Shown in pieces: positions 1-9,113 of a stretch of DNA of 64,000 bases. Source of the stretch: an uncultured Bacteroides sp. Lineage in GTDB: Bacteria; Bacteroidota; Bacteroidia; Bacteroidales; Bacteroidaceae. The position numbers and the translations under genes are program-made. Positions within the stretch are counted from its first letter, which is position 1, and each line of letters begins with the position of its first letter. The DNA lies in contig URWA01000002.1 of NCBI GenBank assembly GCA_900551445.1, positions 79,947-143,946 on the forward strand. The letters are read 5' to 3'. The notes below the pieces were generated by a model that ran no database searches, was not told where the DNA came from, and worked only from the letters and a program-made list of their open reading frames with translations.

Positions 1-1076
1 GAGCTACAATTTCTGCCTGGTGGATTCTGGTGGCAAATTCCTGGATGCAATATCCTGTAGGGATGGAATTCAATCCGGAAACCATGCGTAATGAGATGGT
101 CGACCTCATGTCGGTGGCTTTTTCTCCGGTGGCAGTAGTGAAGTTCTTCCATACGGTATTGAGCAGCTGGATGGTAGGTGCTGCCTTTGTCGTCGGTATA
201 AGTGCTTGGTATCTGATTCGCAAGCGTGAAAAGGAATTTGCGCTGGCCAGCATGAAGGTGGCTGCGGCTGTCGGACTGTTCGCGGCACTGGTAACGGCTG
301 GAACGGGCGACAAATCTGCCTATCAGGTAGCCCAGGTGCAGCCAATGAAACTGGCTGCCATGGAAGCGCTATATGAAGGAGGTACGCACGAGCCGCTTAC
401 GGTGGTCGGTGCCATTAAGATTCCGGAAATGCTTTCCTTCTTGGCTACACACAGCACTTCGGGCTATGTGCCGGGCATCAATGACTTGCAGAACGGTGGC
501 TATACGCTTCCGGACGGTTCTACCGCACTTTCTGCGGAGGAGAAGATAGCCAACGGAAAGAAGGCTATTACGGCATTGGCTGATTTCCGCAGAGCCAAAC
601 AGCAAGGCGACGAGTCGGCTATGCAGATTGCCCGCAGCGCGTTGGATGAGTATATGCCTTATTTCGGTTACGGATATATTCAGGACAAAGATGCACTGGT
701 TCCGCATGTGGGACTGCTGTTCTGGTCGTTCCGTGTGATGGTGGGACTGGGTATGTATTTCATCTTGTTTTTCCTGGTTATCCTGGTACTGGTCTGCAAG
801 AAGCAGTTGGCCAAGCTGAACTGGTTGCACTGGATTGCCTTGTGGAGCATCCCGTTGGCTTACATTGCCAGTCAGGCCGGATGGATTGTGGCCGAGATGG
901 GCCGTCAGCCTTGGACCATTCAGGACATGCTGCCCGTCAATGCAGCCGTGTCGAAACTGGAAACGGGTTCCGTACAGACCACTTTCTTTATTTTCCTTGT
1001 GATGTTTACCGTGTTGCTGATTGCGGAAATCGGTATTATGGTGAAAGCTATCCGCAAAGGACCAGACGAAAAATAA
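1..1076 (+). CDS. cydA: cytochrome bd ubiquinol oxidase subunit I (5'-truncated by window edge)
   Basis: Subunit I of the cytochrome bd quinol oxidase, a high-affinity terminal oxidase in the inner membrane that oxidises menaquinol and reduces oxygen to water. The reading frame is open from base 3 and gives a typical CydA stretch ending in NSWMQYPVG before the first possible start, so the true start lies left of the window; the GTG at 30 is internal. The Q-loop entry region QPMKLAAMEALYEG is clear, as are several hydrophobic helices and the C-terminal helix that ends in charged residues. It is followed 34 bases later by cydB and is surely cotranscribed with it. The haem-ligand His near the N-terminus is outside the window. 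Confidence 0.95.
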   Translation, partial: ATISAWWILVANSWMQYPVGMEFNPETMRNEMVDLMSVAFSPVAVVKFFHTVLSSWMVGAAFVVGISAWYLIRKREKEFALASMKVAAAVGLFAALVTAGTGDKSAYQVAQVQPMKLAAMEALYEGGTHEPLTVVGAIKIPEMLSFLATHSTSGYVPGINDLQNGGYTLPDGSTALSAEEKIANGKKAITALADFRRAKQQGDESAMQIARSALDEYMPYFGYGYIQDKDALVPHVGLLFWSFRVMVGLGMYFILFFLVILVLVCKKQLAKLNWLHWIALWSIPLAYIASQAGWIVAEMGRQPWTIQDMLPVNAAVSKLETGSVQTTFFIFLVMFTVLLIAEIGIMVKAIRKGPDEK

Positions 1077-1110
1077 ACTAACCGATACTTTATCTTAAAA
1101 CCGAAAAAAT

Positions 1111-2262
1111 ATGGATTCAACTTATATATTCTTGCAGCATTACTGGTGGTTCCTGGTTTCTTTGCTGGGTGCATTGCTGGTGTTTCTGCTGTTTGTGCAG
1201 GGAGGAAACTCTTTGCTGTATTGCCTGGGACGTACAGAAGATGAACGTACTTTGCTGGTGAACTCCACGGGGCGTAAATGGGAATTTACCTTTACGACGC
1301 TGGTCACTTTTGGAGGAGCTTTCTTTGCTTCTTTTCCCTTGTTCTACAGTACCAGTTTTGGAGGGGCTTACTGGCTGTGGATGATTATCCTTTTCAGTTT
1401 TGTGCTGCAGGCGGTGTCCTACGAGTTTCAGTCGAAACTGGGCAACTGGCTGGGTAAGCGCACTTATCAGTTCTTCTTGGTGTTGAACGGAGTGGTCGGT
1501 CCGCTGTTGCTGGGTGCGGCTGTGGCTACTTTCTTCAACGGTTCCAATTTTGTGGTGAGCAAAGGAAATTTGACCGATGAGATGATGCCGGTCATCAGTC
1601 ATTGGGGAAACGGCTGGCATGGACTGGATGCTTTTGGTGACCCTTGGAACTTGGTACTGGGATTTGCCGTGCTGTTCCTTGCCCGTTTGTTGGGAAATCT
1701 GTATTTCATCAACAACATTCGTCATGAAGAACTGAATGCCCGCTTTCGCCGGCAGCTGATTGCGGATGTAGTGCCTTTCCTGGTCTTCTTCCTGGCGTTT
1801 GTTATCCGTACGTTGTTGAAAGACGGCTTTTCGGTGAACCCGGACAACGGGCTGATTGTGATGGAGCCGTTCAAATATTTCCATAATCTGATAGAAATGC
1901 CGTATCTGCTCGTCCTGTTCCTGATAGGAGTAGTGGGTGTGTTGTATGGAATCGGCAAGAGCATTTTCTGCAAGACCTATACCCGTGGCATTTGGTTTGC
2001 CGGAATCGGTACCGTGCTGACGGTGCTGGCCTTGTTGTTGGTGGCCGGCTATAACCATACGGCTTATTATCCGTCTACCGCCGACTTGCAGAGTTCACTG
2101 ACCATTGCCAACAGCTGCTCCAGCCAGTTTACACTGAAAACCATGGCCTATGTGTCTATTTTGGTTCCGTTCGTACTGGCTTATATCATCTATGCATGGC
2201 GGGCTATCGACCGCAAGCCGCTGACCATGAAAGAGGTAAAAGAAGACGAGCATAGCTATTGA
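1111..2262 (+). CDS. cydB: cytochrome bd ubiquinol oxidase subunit II
   Basis: Subunit II of the bd oxidase, the membrane partner of CydA. The 383-residue product has eight to nine hydrophobic helices and matches the family length. The segment GRTEDERTLLVNSTGRKWEF near the N-terminus is typical of the Bacteroidetes branch. It sits 34 bases after cydA and ends just before a strong terminator at 2291-2333. No cydX-like small ORF is evident after it. The gene supports nanaerobic respiration in otherwise anaerobic Bacteroidales. Confidence 0.95.
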   Translation: MDSTYIFLQHYWWFLVSLLGALLVFLLFVQGGNSLLYCLGRTEDERTLLVNSTGRKWEFTFTTLVTFGGAFFASFPLFYSTSFGGAYWLWMIILFSFVLQAVSYEFQSKLGNWLGKRTYQFFLVLNGVVGPLLLGAAVATFFNGSNFVVSKGNLTDEMMPVISHWGNGWHGLDAFGDPWNLVLGFAVLFLARLLGNLYFINNIRHEELNARFRRQLIADVVPFLVFFLAFVIRTLLKDGFSVNPDNGLIVMEPFKYFHNLIEMPYLLVLFLIGVVGVLYGIGKSIFCKTYTRGIWFAGIGTVLTVLALLLVAGYNHTAYYPSTADLQSSLTIANSCSSQFTLKTMAYVSILVPFVLAYIIYAWRAIDRKPLTMKEVKEDEHSY

Positions 2263-2290
2263 GCTGTAGACTGACTATTTTTTATGATAG

Positions 2291-2333
2291 AAACCGTTGT
2301 CTGATTGTTTATTTTCAGGCAACGGTTTTTTAT
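2291..2333 (+). terminator. Rho-independent terminator of cydAB
   Basis: Inverted repeat with arms 2291-2304 and 2315-2328 (AAACCGTTG pairing with CAACGGTTT, extended by TCTGA/TCAGG), followed by a T run. It lies 28 bases after the cydB stop and directly precedes repeat array 1. Confidence 0.85.
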
Positions 2334-2339
2334 TGGAAA

Positions 2340-2443
2340 AAACGCACTTGCGTTTCAACTAAAACGCACTTGCGTTTGAATCAAAACGTCAAAGCGTTTT
2401 GACTTAAACGCTTAGGCGTTTTACTCCAAACGCACTTGCGTTT
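2340..2443. repeat. Array 1 of 22-bp-period palindromic repeats (5 units)
   Basis: Five 16-bp imperfect palindromes start at 2340, 2362, 2384, 2406 and 2428, exactly 22 bp apart. The form is AAACG(C/T)-N4-GCGTTT; the central four bases are ACTT, ACTT, CAAA, TTAG and ACTT. Every spacer is 6 bp (CAACTA, GAATCA, TGACTT, TACTCC). The array lies between the cydB terminator and the promoter of the GH43 gene. Related arrays are at 26628-26753 and 62054-62157. Function unknown. Confidence 0.95.
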
Positions 2444-2519
2444 TGAGGAGGTCTTTTTAACAGTTACACTTTTCTGTATTTTCAAGTCTTTTTTCTCCGT
2501 TTTTTCAGATTTTACTTGC

Positions 2520-2527
2520 TATTTTTG
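2520..2527 (+). promoter_or_regulatory. Promoter -7 element of the GH43 gene
   Basis: TATTTTTG matches the Bacteroides sigma-ABfr -7 consensus TAnnTTTG exactly and lies 33 bases before the GH43 start. No convincing -33 TTTG is present at the expected spacing, which may indicate activator dependence. Confidence 0.6.
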
Positions 2528-2559
2528 TATATTGTATAATTTAGCATCTTATAAATCTC

Positions 2560-5058
2560 ATGAAAAAACTATTCTTGTTGATTGTGCTTTTTATTTCTTT
2601 GGGGTCTGGAATAGGGGCGCAGAATTTTCCAAAAGTTATTTTCCCCGGCGACTATCCGGATCCGTCCATCCTGCGTGACGGAAAGGATTATTACATCACA
2701 CATTCACCTTTTTATTATGCGCCGGGTTTCCTGATTTGGCATTCCACCGATTTGATGCACTGGGAACCAGTGTGCCGGGCACTGCCGGAATATGAGGGTT
2801 CGGCTATGGCACCGGATTTATTGAAATATCAAGGACGCTATTACATTTATTATCCGACTTCAACGGGGGAAAACTACGTGATTTATGCCGATGATATCCG
2901 CGGCCTGTGGAGCAAGCCGGTGAAGCTGGATGTAAAAGGTATTGATCCAGGACATGTAGTGGGTGAAGACGGAAAACGGTATCTGTTTACAAACAACGGT
3001 TGGATTACTCCCTTAAGTGAGGACGGGTTGAAAGTCATCGGGCCGAGCCGGAAAGTGTACGACGGATGGAAGTATCCCGACAAGTGGGTGACAGAAGGAA
3101 AGGATATGTATCTGGAGTCTCCGAAACTGTGCCGGAAAGACGGATATTATTATATGATGTCGGCGGAAGGAGGAACAGCCGGACCGGCTACAAGTCACAT
3201 GTGTATGGTGGCTCGTTCCAAATCTGTGTTCGGGCCTTGGGAAAACTCTCCGTATAATCCAATTGTGCATACATATAGTGCCAGTGAGAATTGGTGGTCG
3301 AAGGGACATGGAACACTTATCGACGATGTGAACGGTAACTGGTGGGTGGTATATCATGCGTATGCCAACGGGTATCATACTTTGGGACGGTCTACCTTGA
3401 TTGAACCGATAGAATGGACTTCCGACGGGTGGTGCCGTACGGCGCAGGAAGGCATTTGTCCGGGTGGAAACCGGGAACCTGAACTGAAAATGGACATTTC
3501 CGATGATTTTAGTGGATCTGAACTGGGATTGCAGTGGACTTTCTGGAGAGAATATGCGCCGAAAGCACTGACATTCGCCGATGGAGAAATGCAGGTAAAA
3601 GCCAAGGGACATACTCCGGCAGATGGTCGTTTGCTTTTGACTACGGCCGTGGATAAATGTTATGAAACGGAAGTGGAAATAGCATTGGGTAGTGGCAATA
3701 TGGGTGGCCTGCTGCTTTATTACAATGAGCGGGCGTATGCAGGAGTGGCATCTGATGGGAAAATGTTTACCCTCTATCGCGGAGAGGAAAAACCGCTGAC
3801 AGTAGCCAATCGGCTGGGAAACAAGTTCAGCATCAGAATCCTGAATCAGGGTAACCGCTTGAAAATGTCGGTTAGTGCGGATGGAAAGACTTGGAAGGTA
3901 TTGGCCGAGAATGTGGATGTATCTCGCTTGAACCATAATGTATATAAAGGTTTCTATGCCTTGCGTCCGGCACTCTTTGCTGCCGGAAAAGGAAAGGTAG
4001 GGTTCCGTGATTTCCGCTATCGTAATGCCATACCGGAAGAAAAAGATATGGCTGCTTACCTCATGGTCTTCCACCGGGATGAAACGCATGGTCTGTATAT
4101 GGCCGTAAGCCGTGACGGCTATACCTTTACAGCCGTCAACAATGGAGAACCTGTATTGGCAGGCGATACCATTGCCTATCAGCGAGGCATTCGTGACCCG
4201 CATATCTTCCGTGGACCGGACGGGGCCTTTTATCTGGCGATGACCGACCTGCATGTGTTTGGTCGGCGGGACGGCTACCGCACTACAGAATGGGAACGTG
4301 GTCCGGAGTACGGATGGGGAAACAACCGGGGACTGGTGCTGATGAAATCATGGGATTTGATTCACTGGAACCGGGCCAATATCCGCTTCGACAAATTGTC
4401 TGCCGGGCTGAGCGAAGTGGGTTGCGTATGGGCGCCTGAAGTGGCATACGATGACAAGAAGGGCAAGCTGATGATTTATTATACCATGCGGTTCAAGAAC
4501 GAGGCCAACAAATTGTATTATGTGTATGTGAACGATGATTTCAACAAGATAGAAAGCACACCCCAGATTTTGTTTGAGTATCCGATGGACGGGGTGTCGG
4601 CCATTGATGGCGACATCACGAAGGTGGGCGACAAGTACCACTTGTTTTATGTGGCGCATGATGGAATTGGAGGAATCAAACAGGCCGTATCCGACCGGAT
4701 GAACGGAGGCTATGTGTACGATGCCCGTTGGTATGACTTTGAGCCGAAGGCCTGTGAGGCCCCCAATGTATGGAAAAGGATTGGTGAGGACAAATGGGTG
4801 TTGATGTATGACATCTTCAGTATTACGCCTCATAATTTCGGATTTGCCGAGACTTCCGACTTCGTGCATTTCAAGAATTTGGGACACTTTAACGAAGGGG
4901 TCATGAAGACGACCAATTATACTTCTCCCAAGCATGGAGCCGTGATTCATCTGACGAAAGAAGAGGCGGATAATCTGGAGGAATATTGGAAAACACACCA
5001 GCGGAATTATAACCGTCAGGAAGTGATGCATCAGGAACTGGTGGTGAAAGGAGAATAG
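2560..5058 (+). CDS. Secreted tandem glycoside hydrolase family 43 protein (GH43-beta-sandwich-GH43)
   Basis: Likely an arabinan- or xylan-active enzyme (arabinofuranosidase/xylosidase type). Residues 1-20 form a signal peptide. The first five-bladed GH43 propeller (about 28-300) has its candidate catalytic triad as D34 (base, YPDPS), D129 (pKa modulator, GIDPGH) and E186 (acid, YLESPKL). Residues about 310-490 look like the beta-sandwich commonly found C-terminal to GH43. A second GH43 propeller (about 497-815) has its own triad: D546 (GIRDPH), D683 (AIDGDI) and E733 (CEAPNVWK). Both domains therefore appear competent, which suggests two linked specificities. At 832 residues it is about twice a single-domain GH43. 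No SusC/SusD pair flanks it, so it is not in a classic polysaccharide utilisation locus. Substrate cannot be fixed from sequence. Confidence 0.85.
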   Translation: MKKLFLLIVLFISLGSGIGAQNFPKVIFPGDYPDPSILRDGKDYYITHSPFYYAPGFLIWHSTDLMHWEPVCRALPEYEGSAMAPDLLKYQGRYYIYYPTSTGENYVIYADDIRGLWSKPVKLDVKGIDPGHVVGEDGKRYLFTNNGWITPLSEDGLKVIGPSRKVYDGWKYPDKWVTEGKDMYLESPKLCRKDGYYYMMSAEGGTAGPATSHMCMVARSKSVFGPWENSPYNPIVHTYSASENWWSKGHGTLIDDVNGNWWVVYHAYANGYHTLGRSTLIEPIEWTSDGWCRTAQEGICPGGNREPELKMDISDDFSGSELGLQWTFWREYAPKALTFADGEMQVKAKGHTPADGRLLLTTAVDKCYETEVEIALGSGNMGGLLLYYNERAYAGVASDGKMFTLYRGEEKPLTVANRLGNKFSIRILNQGNRLKMSVSADGKTWKVLAENVDVSRLNHNVYKGFYALRPALFAAGKGKVGFRDFRYRNAIPEEKDMAAYLMVFHRDETHGLYMAVSRDGYTFTAVNNGEPVLAGDTIAYQRGIRDPHIFRGPDGAFYLAMTDLHVFGRRDGYRTTEWERGPEYGWGNNRGLVLMKSWDLIHWNRANIRFDKLSAGLSEVGCVWAPEVAYDDKKGKLMIYYTMRFKNEANKLYYVYVNDDFNKIESTPQILFEYPMDGVSAIDGDITKVGDKYHLFYVAHDGIGGIKQAVSDRMNGGYVYDARWYDFEPKACEAPNVWKRIGEDKWVLMYDIFSITPHNFGFAETSDFVHFKNLGHFNEGVMKTTNYTSPKHGAVIHLTKEEADNLEEYWKTHQRNYNRQEVMHQELVVKGE

Positions 5059-5125
5059 ATGCTGTCGGGTGATTCGCCAAGACTTCCGAACGACGGAAGA
5101 GAAAGGCAATGAGGTAGGAAATTAT

Positions 5126-5170
5126 AAAGGCGGGGAAAGTTGAATATGAATCAGCTTTCCCCGCCCGTTT
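5126..5170. terminator. Bidirectional terminator between GH43 and tricorn genes
   Basis: GC-rich hairpin with arms GGCGGGGAAAG (5129-5139) and CTTTCCCCGCC (5155-5165), flanked by A/T-rich sequence on both sides. It serves two convergent genes. Confidence 0.75.
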
Positions 5171-5189
5171 GTTTCAGGTAGTTGGAATC

Positions 5190-8100
5190 TTATTTCTTAT
5201 TCTTTACGGCGTCGGCCTCTTTAAGCATTTCTTTTACGGCTGCTTCCAGTTGCTCATCTTCGCCTTTCAATGATTTTTCGGGGGTATTATACACGGTAAT
5301 GTCGGGTTCCAGCAGATGGTTCTCCATGTACTGGCCACGCATATCCATGCAGCCTACCTGCGGGATACCGAACACGATAGTTGGGTCTATCTGACGTTCC
5401 CACCATACGGCAGTCATGGTGCCGGGTACAGGAGCACCAATCAGCTTTCCGATTTTCAGTTCCTTATATACCCATGGGAAACCATGTGCGTTACTGTAGT
5501 TGTCTTCGCAGACCATGACACAAGAAGGCTTCAGCCATTTGTTGAACGGATCGCTGCCGATGTATTGGCCACGTGGCACGAAACGTTGGTATTCTTTGCC
5601 GCTCAGCAAAGTGGCCAGGTCGTCGTGAAGCCATCCTCCGCCATTATGACGGGTGTCGACGATGACCGCTTCCTTGTTACGGTTCCGGTCGCTCAGCAAT
5701 TCGCTGTACACGGTGCGGAAGCTTGGACTGTCCATGCCTTTCACGTGTACGTATGCAATGCGTCCTCCGGAAAGTTTTTCTACCATTTGCTCATTCCGTT
5801 TCACCCAGCGCTTGTAAAGAAGCTCGTTCTGAGCCCCCATACTGATAGGCTTGATGCTCACCTGGAATCGTTTTCCGTTGGCTGGATTATAGATGCTGAG
5901 TTGTACGTTCTTCCCGGCTTTTCCTTCCAGCATCGGGAAATAATCCGCATTTTTCAGTATCGGTTGGCCGTCGATCTTTTCGATGATGCATCCCGCAGTC
6001 ACATCGGTTTTCTTGACAGCAAACGGACCTTTGGCGATGATTTCCTGTATCTTCAAACCGTCACCTTCGTACTGGTTGTCGAAGAAAGCCCCCAGACAGG
6101 CAGTGGAGAGGGTGGCTCCCGGAGCAGAATAGCGGGCGCCGGTATGGGAACCGTTCAGTTCGCCCAGCAGTTCGCTCAGCATTTCCTGGAAATCATAGTT
6201 GTTGTTGATGTATGGCAGGAAGCGGGCATAGCTTTCACGGTAGAATTTCCAGTCGGCTCCGTGCAAGTCGGGCACATAGAACTTGTCGAGCACTTGCTGC
6301 CATACATGATTGAAAATATATTCCCGTTCCTTGTAAGGACGATAGTTGAATATAGCTTCAAAGTCAACATTCTGGATGTTGTTCTTTTCAGTGTCTATCT
6401 TCTTGATGGCCCCGTTGCTGCACAAGAACAGCTGTTTGTTTTCTTTGTTGTAAATCAAAGAACCATATCCGATGTCCTTGAGCAAACGTTCGGTCTTCTG
6501 TTCCTTCAAGTCGTGTACCCACAAGTCAGCTCCATCTTCAAAGGAAGCCTGGTAATACAATTTGTCACCTTTGGGAGAAAGTACGGCATCACCCAGGAAA
6601 GAAGAATTTCCTGTCAGTCGGATTATGCGGTCACGGCAATTTTCCAAGTCAAAAGTGAGAGGAGTAACTTCTTCTTCCTCTGATTTTTCTTTGTTTTTCT
6701 TTTTGTCCTTTTTCTTGTCGTCCTGCTTGTCCTTGTCTTCCTCCTTTTTCTCTTTTTCTTCCACGAGTGCCAGTTCTTCCTTACTTAGCCGGAAGCGCTC
6801 GTAGGCATCCAAGTCGAAGAACATGATGTAGACATCACTTTCGGCACCCCAGCTTCCATGACTTCTGTAGCCGGCCCGGTCGCTTTCCCAAATCATGGCT
6901 TTTCCATCCAATACCCATTTCGCGTTGGAATCATTGTATCCGCTTTCTGTCAGGTTATGGATTTCGCCGTTGCCGGAAGCATTGACCAATGCCACGTCGC
7001 TGTTGTTCCATCCGCCTGTGCCGATATAGCCGCAAAGCAGCCAGCGGCTGTCTGGACTCCACTGGAACCACTGGTCTCCGTCGCTGTAAGAATATTCGTA
7101 CTTCCCGTCCATGGCGGTACATACGGATTTGTCTTTCAGATTGAGTACGCGTAGTGTGGTGCGGTTTTCAAGGAAGGCCACTTTCTTCCCGTCCGGGCTG
7201 TATTGAGGCTGGAAAGAGGTGACTTGTGTCTGCGTAAGCCGTTCTTCCTTAATGCCGGTGGCATAAGTGAATAACTTTTCCTCCTTTTCGGTAAGGCTGG
7301 ACTGATAAATTTGCCAGATACCATTCCGTTCGGAGGCATATACGATGCTTCGTCCGTCTGGAGAAAAGTCTATGCTGCGTTCCTGTTCGGGGGTATCTGT
7401 GATTTGCTTGGTGGTTTTGTAGTCGGTAGAAGTGACGAATACATCTCCATGGAGTACGAAAGCCACTTCTTTCCCATTGGGAGAAACGGCAATCTCCGTC
7501 GCTCCGGAGGTTCTTATCTGATGTGCCAGCTCCGTTTCTGTTTGGTCCGTCACAATACGGATATTGACTTTCTGTGGAGATTGTCCTTCTTTTACCGTAT
7601 AGATTTCACCGTCGTAGCCATAGCATAGAAGGCCGTCTCGTGAAGCAGACAGAAAACGGACCGGATGTTGGGTGTGATGGGTCAGCTGAATCTCATTGCT
7701 TCCATCCAGGTTTCGTTTGAATACGTTGAAAGAACCGTCTTTTTCGCTTAAGTAGTAGAATGACTGGTTGTCGGCACTCCATACCGGGCTGCGGTCTTCT
7801 CCGTTGAAGGACGTCAGTTTCTGATAAGTGCGCTGGTGGTTGCCGTCTTCCTTGCTGAGCCAGATGTCACGCGTAATAGAAGAGGTATGATGCTTGCGCC
7901 AAGGGTCTTCATATCCCTTCTGGTCGTGATAGAGCAGGGTTGTTCCATCTTTACCTACGCTGATGTCCTCCATGGGGAAAGACGAATACAAGACAGGGCG
8001 TCCTCCTTGAGTACTGACTTCATACACTTGTGGAAACTGGGAACTGGGGAAGGAAAGGTCTGTCGCATCCGGCATAACACTCGCCCTGAACAAAAGATGT

Positions 8101-8453
8101 TCCTCGTCAGTGAAAGTCACAGGTAATTCATTTCCGGAGTGGGTGGTAAGTCTTTTGGGCGCTCCACCGTCTTTGGATACAAGGTAGATGTCCAGACTGC
8201 CTTGGCGGGAAGAGGCAAAAGCTATTTGCTTTCCATCCGGACTCCAGATGGGATGGGTATCAAAGGCCTGGTTGGTGGTCAACTGTTTGGCTTCCCCGCC
8301 TGTGGAAGCCACGGTGTAAATGTCTCCTTTATAACAGAATGCAATGGTACTGCCATCGGGGGAGATGGAGCAATAGCGCATCCATAACGGATTCTCTGCC
8401 GCTCCGGCTACACTGCATGTGGCAAGCGCAGCAATAAGTAATGGAATTCTCAT
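5190..8453 (-). CDS. Tricorn protease-like S41 family peptidase
   Basis: Large secreted peptidase related to archaeal tricorn, expected to process oligopeptides in the periplasm. A signal peptide (residues 1-18) is followed by beta-propeller repeats of the WD40/PD40 type (recurring SPDG and TPEQ-like blades) to about residue 550, then a very charged Lys/Glu/Asp run at about 561-597, a second short propeller part, a PDZ-like region and a C-terminal S41 catalytic core. The SH pair in NGSHTGARY fits the catalytic His region, and DNYSNAHGFP (Ser near residue 986) fits the nucleophile. Length 1087 is normal for tricorn homologues. It begins 8 bases after the 86-aa gene, so it is probably the last gene of that operon. 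Confidence 0.88.
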   Translation of the reverse strand: MRIPLLIAALATCSVAGAAENPLWMRYCSISPDGSTIAFCYKGDIYTVASTGGEAKQLTTNQAFDTHPIWSPDGKQIAFASSRQGSLDIYLVSKDGGAPKRLTTHSGNELPVTFTDEEHLLFRASVMPDATDLSFPSSQFPQVYEVSTQGGRPVLYSSFPMEDISVGKDGTTLLYHDQKGYEDPWRKHHTSSITRDIWLSKEDGNHQRTYQKLTSFNGEDRSPVWSADNQSFYYLSEKDGSFNVFKRNLDGSNEIQLTHHTQHPVRFLSASRDGLLCYGYDGEIYTVKEGQSPQKVNIRIVTDQTETELAHQIRTSGATEIAVSPNGKEVAFVLHGDVFVTSTDYKTTKQITDTPEQERSIDFSPDGRSIVYASERNGIWQIYQSSLTEKEEKLFTYATGIKEERLTQTQVTSFQPQYSPDGKKVAFLENRTTLRVLNLKDKSVCTAMDGKYEYSYSDGDQWFQWSPDSRWLLCGYIGTGGWNNSDVALVNASGNGEIHNLTESGYNDSNAKWVLDGKAMIWESDRAGYRSHGSWGAESDVYIMFFDLDAYERFRLSKEELALVEEKEKKEEDKDKQDDKKKDKKKNKEKSEEEEVTPLTFDLENCRDRIIRLTGNSSFLGDAVLSPKGDKLYYQASFEDGADLWVHDLKEQKTERLLKDIGYGSLIYNKENKQLFLCSNGAIKKIDTEKNNIQNVDFEAIFNYRPYKEREYIFNHVWQQVLDKFYVPDLHGADWKFYRESYARFLPYINNNYDFQEMLSELLGELNGSHTGARYSAPGATLSTACLGAFFDNQYEGDGLKIQEIIAKGPFAVKKTDVTAGCIIEKIDGQPILKNADYFPMLEGKAGKNVQLSIYNPANGKRFQVSIKPISMGAQNELLYKRWVKRNEQMVEKLSGGRIAYVHVKGMDSPSFRTVYSELLSDRNRNKEAVIVDTRHNGGGWLHDDLATLLSGKEYQRFVPRGQYIGSDPFNKWLKPSCVMVCEDNYSNAHGFPWVYKELKIGKLIGAPVPGTMTAVWWERQIDPTIVFGIPQVGCMDMRGQYMENHLLEPDITVYNTPEKSLKGEDEQLEAAVKEMLKEADAVKNKK

Positions 8454-8461
8454 CTGTGATT

Positions 8462-8722
8462 TTATCTTTTCTTTCGGTTAAAAAAACGGTGAATACGTTG
8501 GAATATCATGATGCCTGTCCGGAGTCCGTCGTAAGCGGCGATTCCTGCATTGACATGCTGCATGATATTCTCCATTTTATTTTTGCTTTGTTGTGGAGCG
8601 AATAAATTTTCAGTCAGTCGCTGTATGCGTTCCTTCGAGTCTCTGAGTTCTTGCCTCTTTTGGGCTCTCAGTTGGGATATCGTTTCCACGCTATAGTTGA
8701 TTGGGGTTTTTGTTTCGTCCAT
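8462..8722 (-). CDS. Small conserved protein of the holin-like operon (function unknown)
   Basis: 86 residues: an acidic/polar N-terminus, a charged helix (about 20-45, rich in Arg, Lys, Gln, Glu) and a C-terminus ending in basic residues (RFFNRKKR). There is no signal peptide or clear membrane helix. It is 6 bases after the holin-like gene and 8 bases before the tricorn gene, so the three are probably one transcript. I do not recognise a named domain. Confidence 0.7.
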   Translation of the reverse strand: MDETKTPINYSVETISQLRAQKRQELRDSKERIQRLTENLFAPQQSKNKMENIMQHVNAGIAAYDGLRTGIMIFQRIHRFFNRKKR

Positions 8723-8728
8723 TATATC

Positions 8729-9097
8729 TTATTTTTTAGGGGTAGATTCATCCAGAAACAGTCGGGCCAGGAAATGTACCATCGGTTGGAATATCCATTT
8801 TTTTCGCATGCGGTAGATAAGAACAGCCAAAAGGAGGACGACACCCCCGATGATGGCATATCCACCGATGAGACTTCCTACAAGTGGGGCCAAAGCATAA
8901 ACCAGCATGAATGAAAAATAGAATAGTGCCATCATGCTGAGGATAATGAGTATGAGTATGAGTATGAGAGTGGAGAGAAGGACGGTTAGTTTTTCTACTA
9001 GATCTAACTTAATATACTGTCCTTGGAGTTCTATGTATTTTTTGACCTCCTTGAAAAGGGCTTCCAGGTTGTCAATGCTTTTATCGTTTGCAAACAT
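8729..9097 (-). CDS. Phage holin superfamily III-like membrane protein
   Basis: 122-residue protein with an amphipathic N-terminal helix (residues 1-35) and two strong membrane helices (about 40-70 and 77-105), then a basic tail. The pattern fits the Holin_X/DUF1469 type membrane proteins, which in Bacteroidetes are chromosomal and usually found beside YtxH proteins, not in prophages. The first membrane helix contains the alternating LILILILI run encoded by a hexanucleotide repeat (8946-8969). It is translationally close to the 86-aa gene. Likely an envelope-stress protein, but this is inference. Confidence 0.75.
   Translation of the reverse strand: MFANDKSIDNLEALFKEVKKYIELQGQYIKLDLVEKLTVLLSTLILILILIILSMMALFYFSFMLVYALAPLVGSLIGGYAIIGGVVLLLAVLIYRMRKKWIFQPMVHFLARLFLDESTPKK
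8946..8969. repeat. Hexanucleotide microsatellite (ATGAGT)x4 within the holin-like gene
   Basis: Three perfect copies of ATGAGT and one imperfect copy (ATGAGA) in tandem. On the coding strand they encode alternating Ile and Leu in the first membrane helix. Because the unit is 6 bp, gain or loss of a copy would lengthen or shorten the helix by two residues without a frameshift. Confidence 0.85.
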
Positions 9098-9113
9098 AGG
9101 CAGTTATTCTAAG

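Noticed and set aside
2340..2443. CRISPR array
   Set aside because: The repeats are 16 bp and palindromic, spacers only 6 bp, and no cas gene is present in the window.
3013..4254. 413-codon minus-strand ORF within the GH43 gene
   Set aside because: Antisense shadow of a gene with intact catalytic motifs in both domains.
5316..6683. 455-codon plus-strand ORF opposite the tricorn gene
   Set aside because: It is the antisense of a clearly conserved protease; its translation has no recognisable domain and is compositionally odd.
8729..9097. Prophage remnant suggested by the holin-like gene
   Set aside because: No lysin, structural, integrase or repressor gene is nearby; holin-like plus YtxH pairs are common chromosomal genes in Bacteroidetes.
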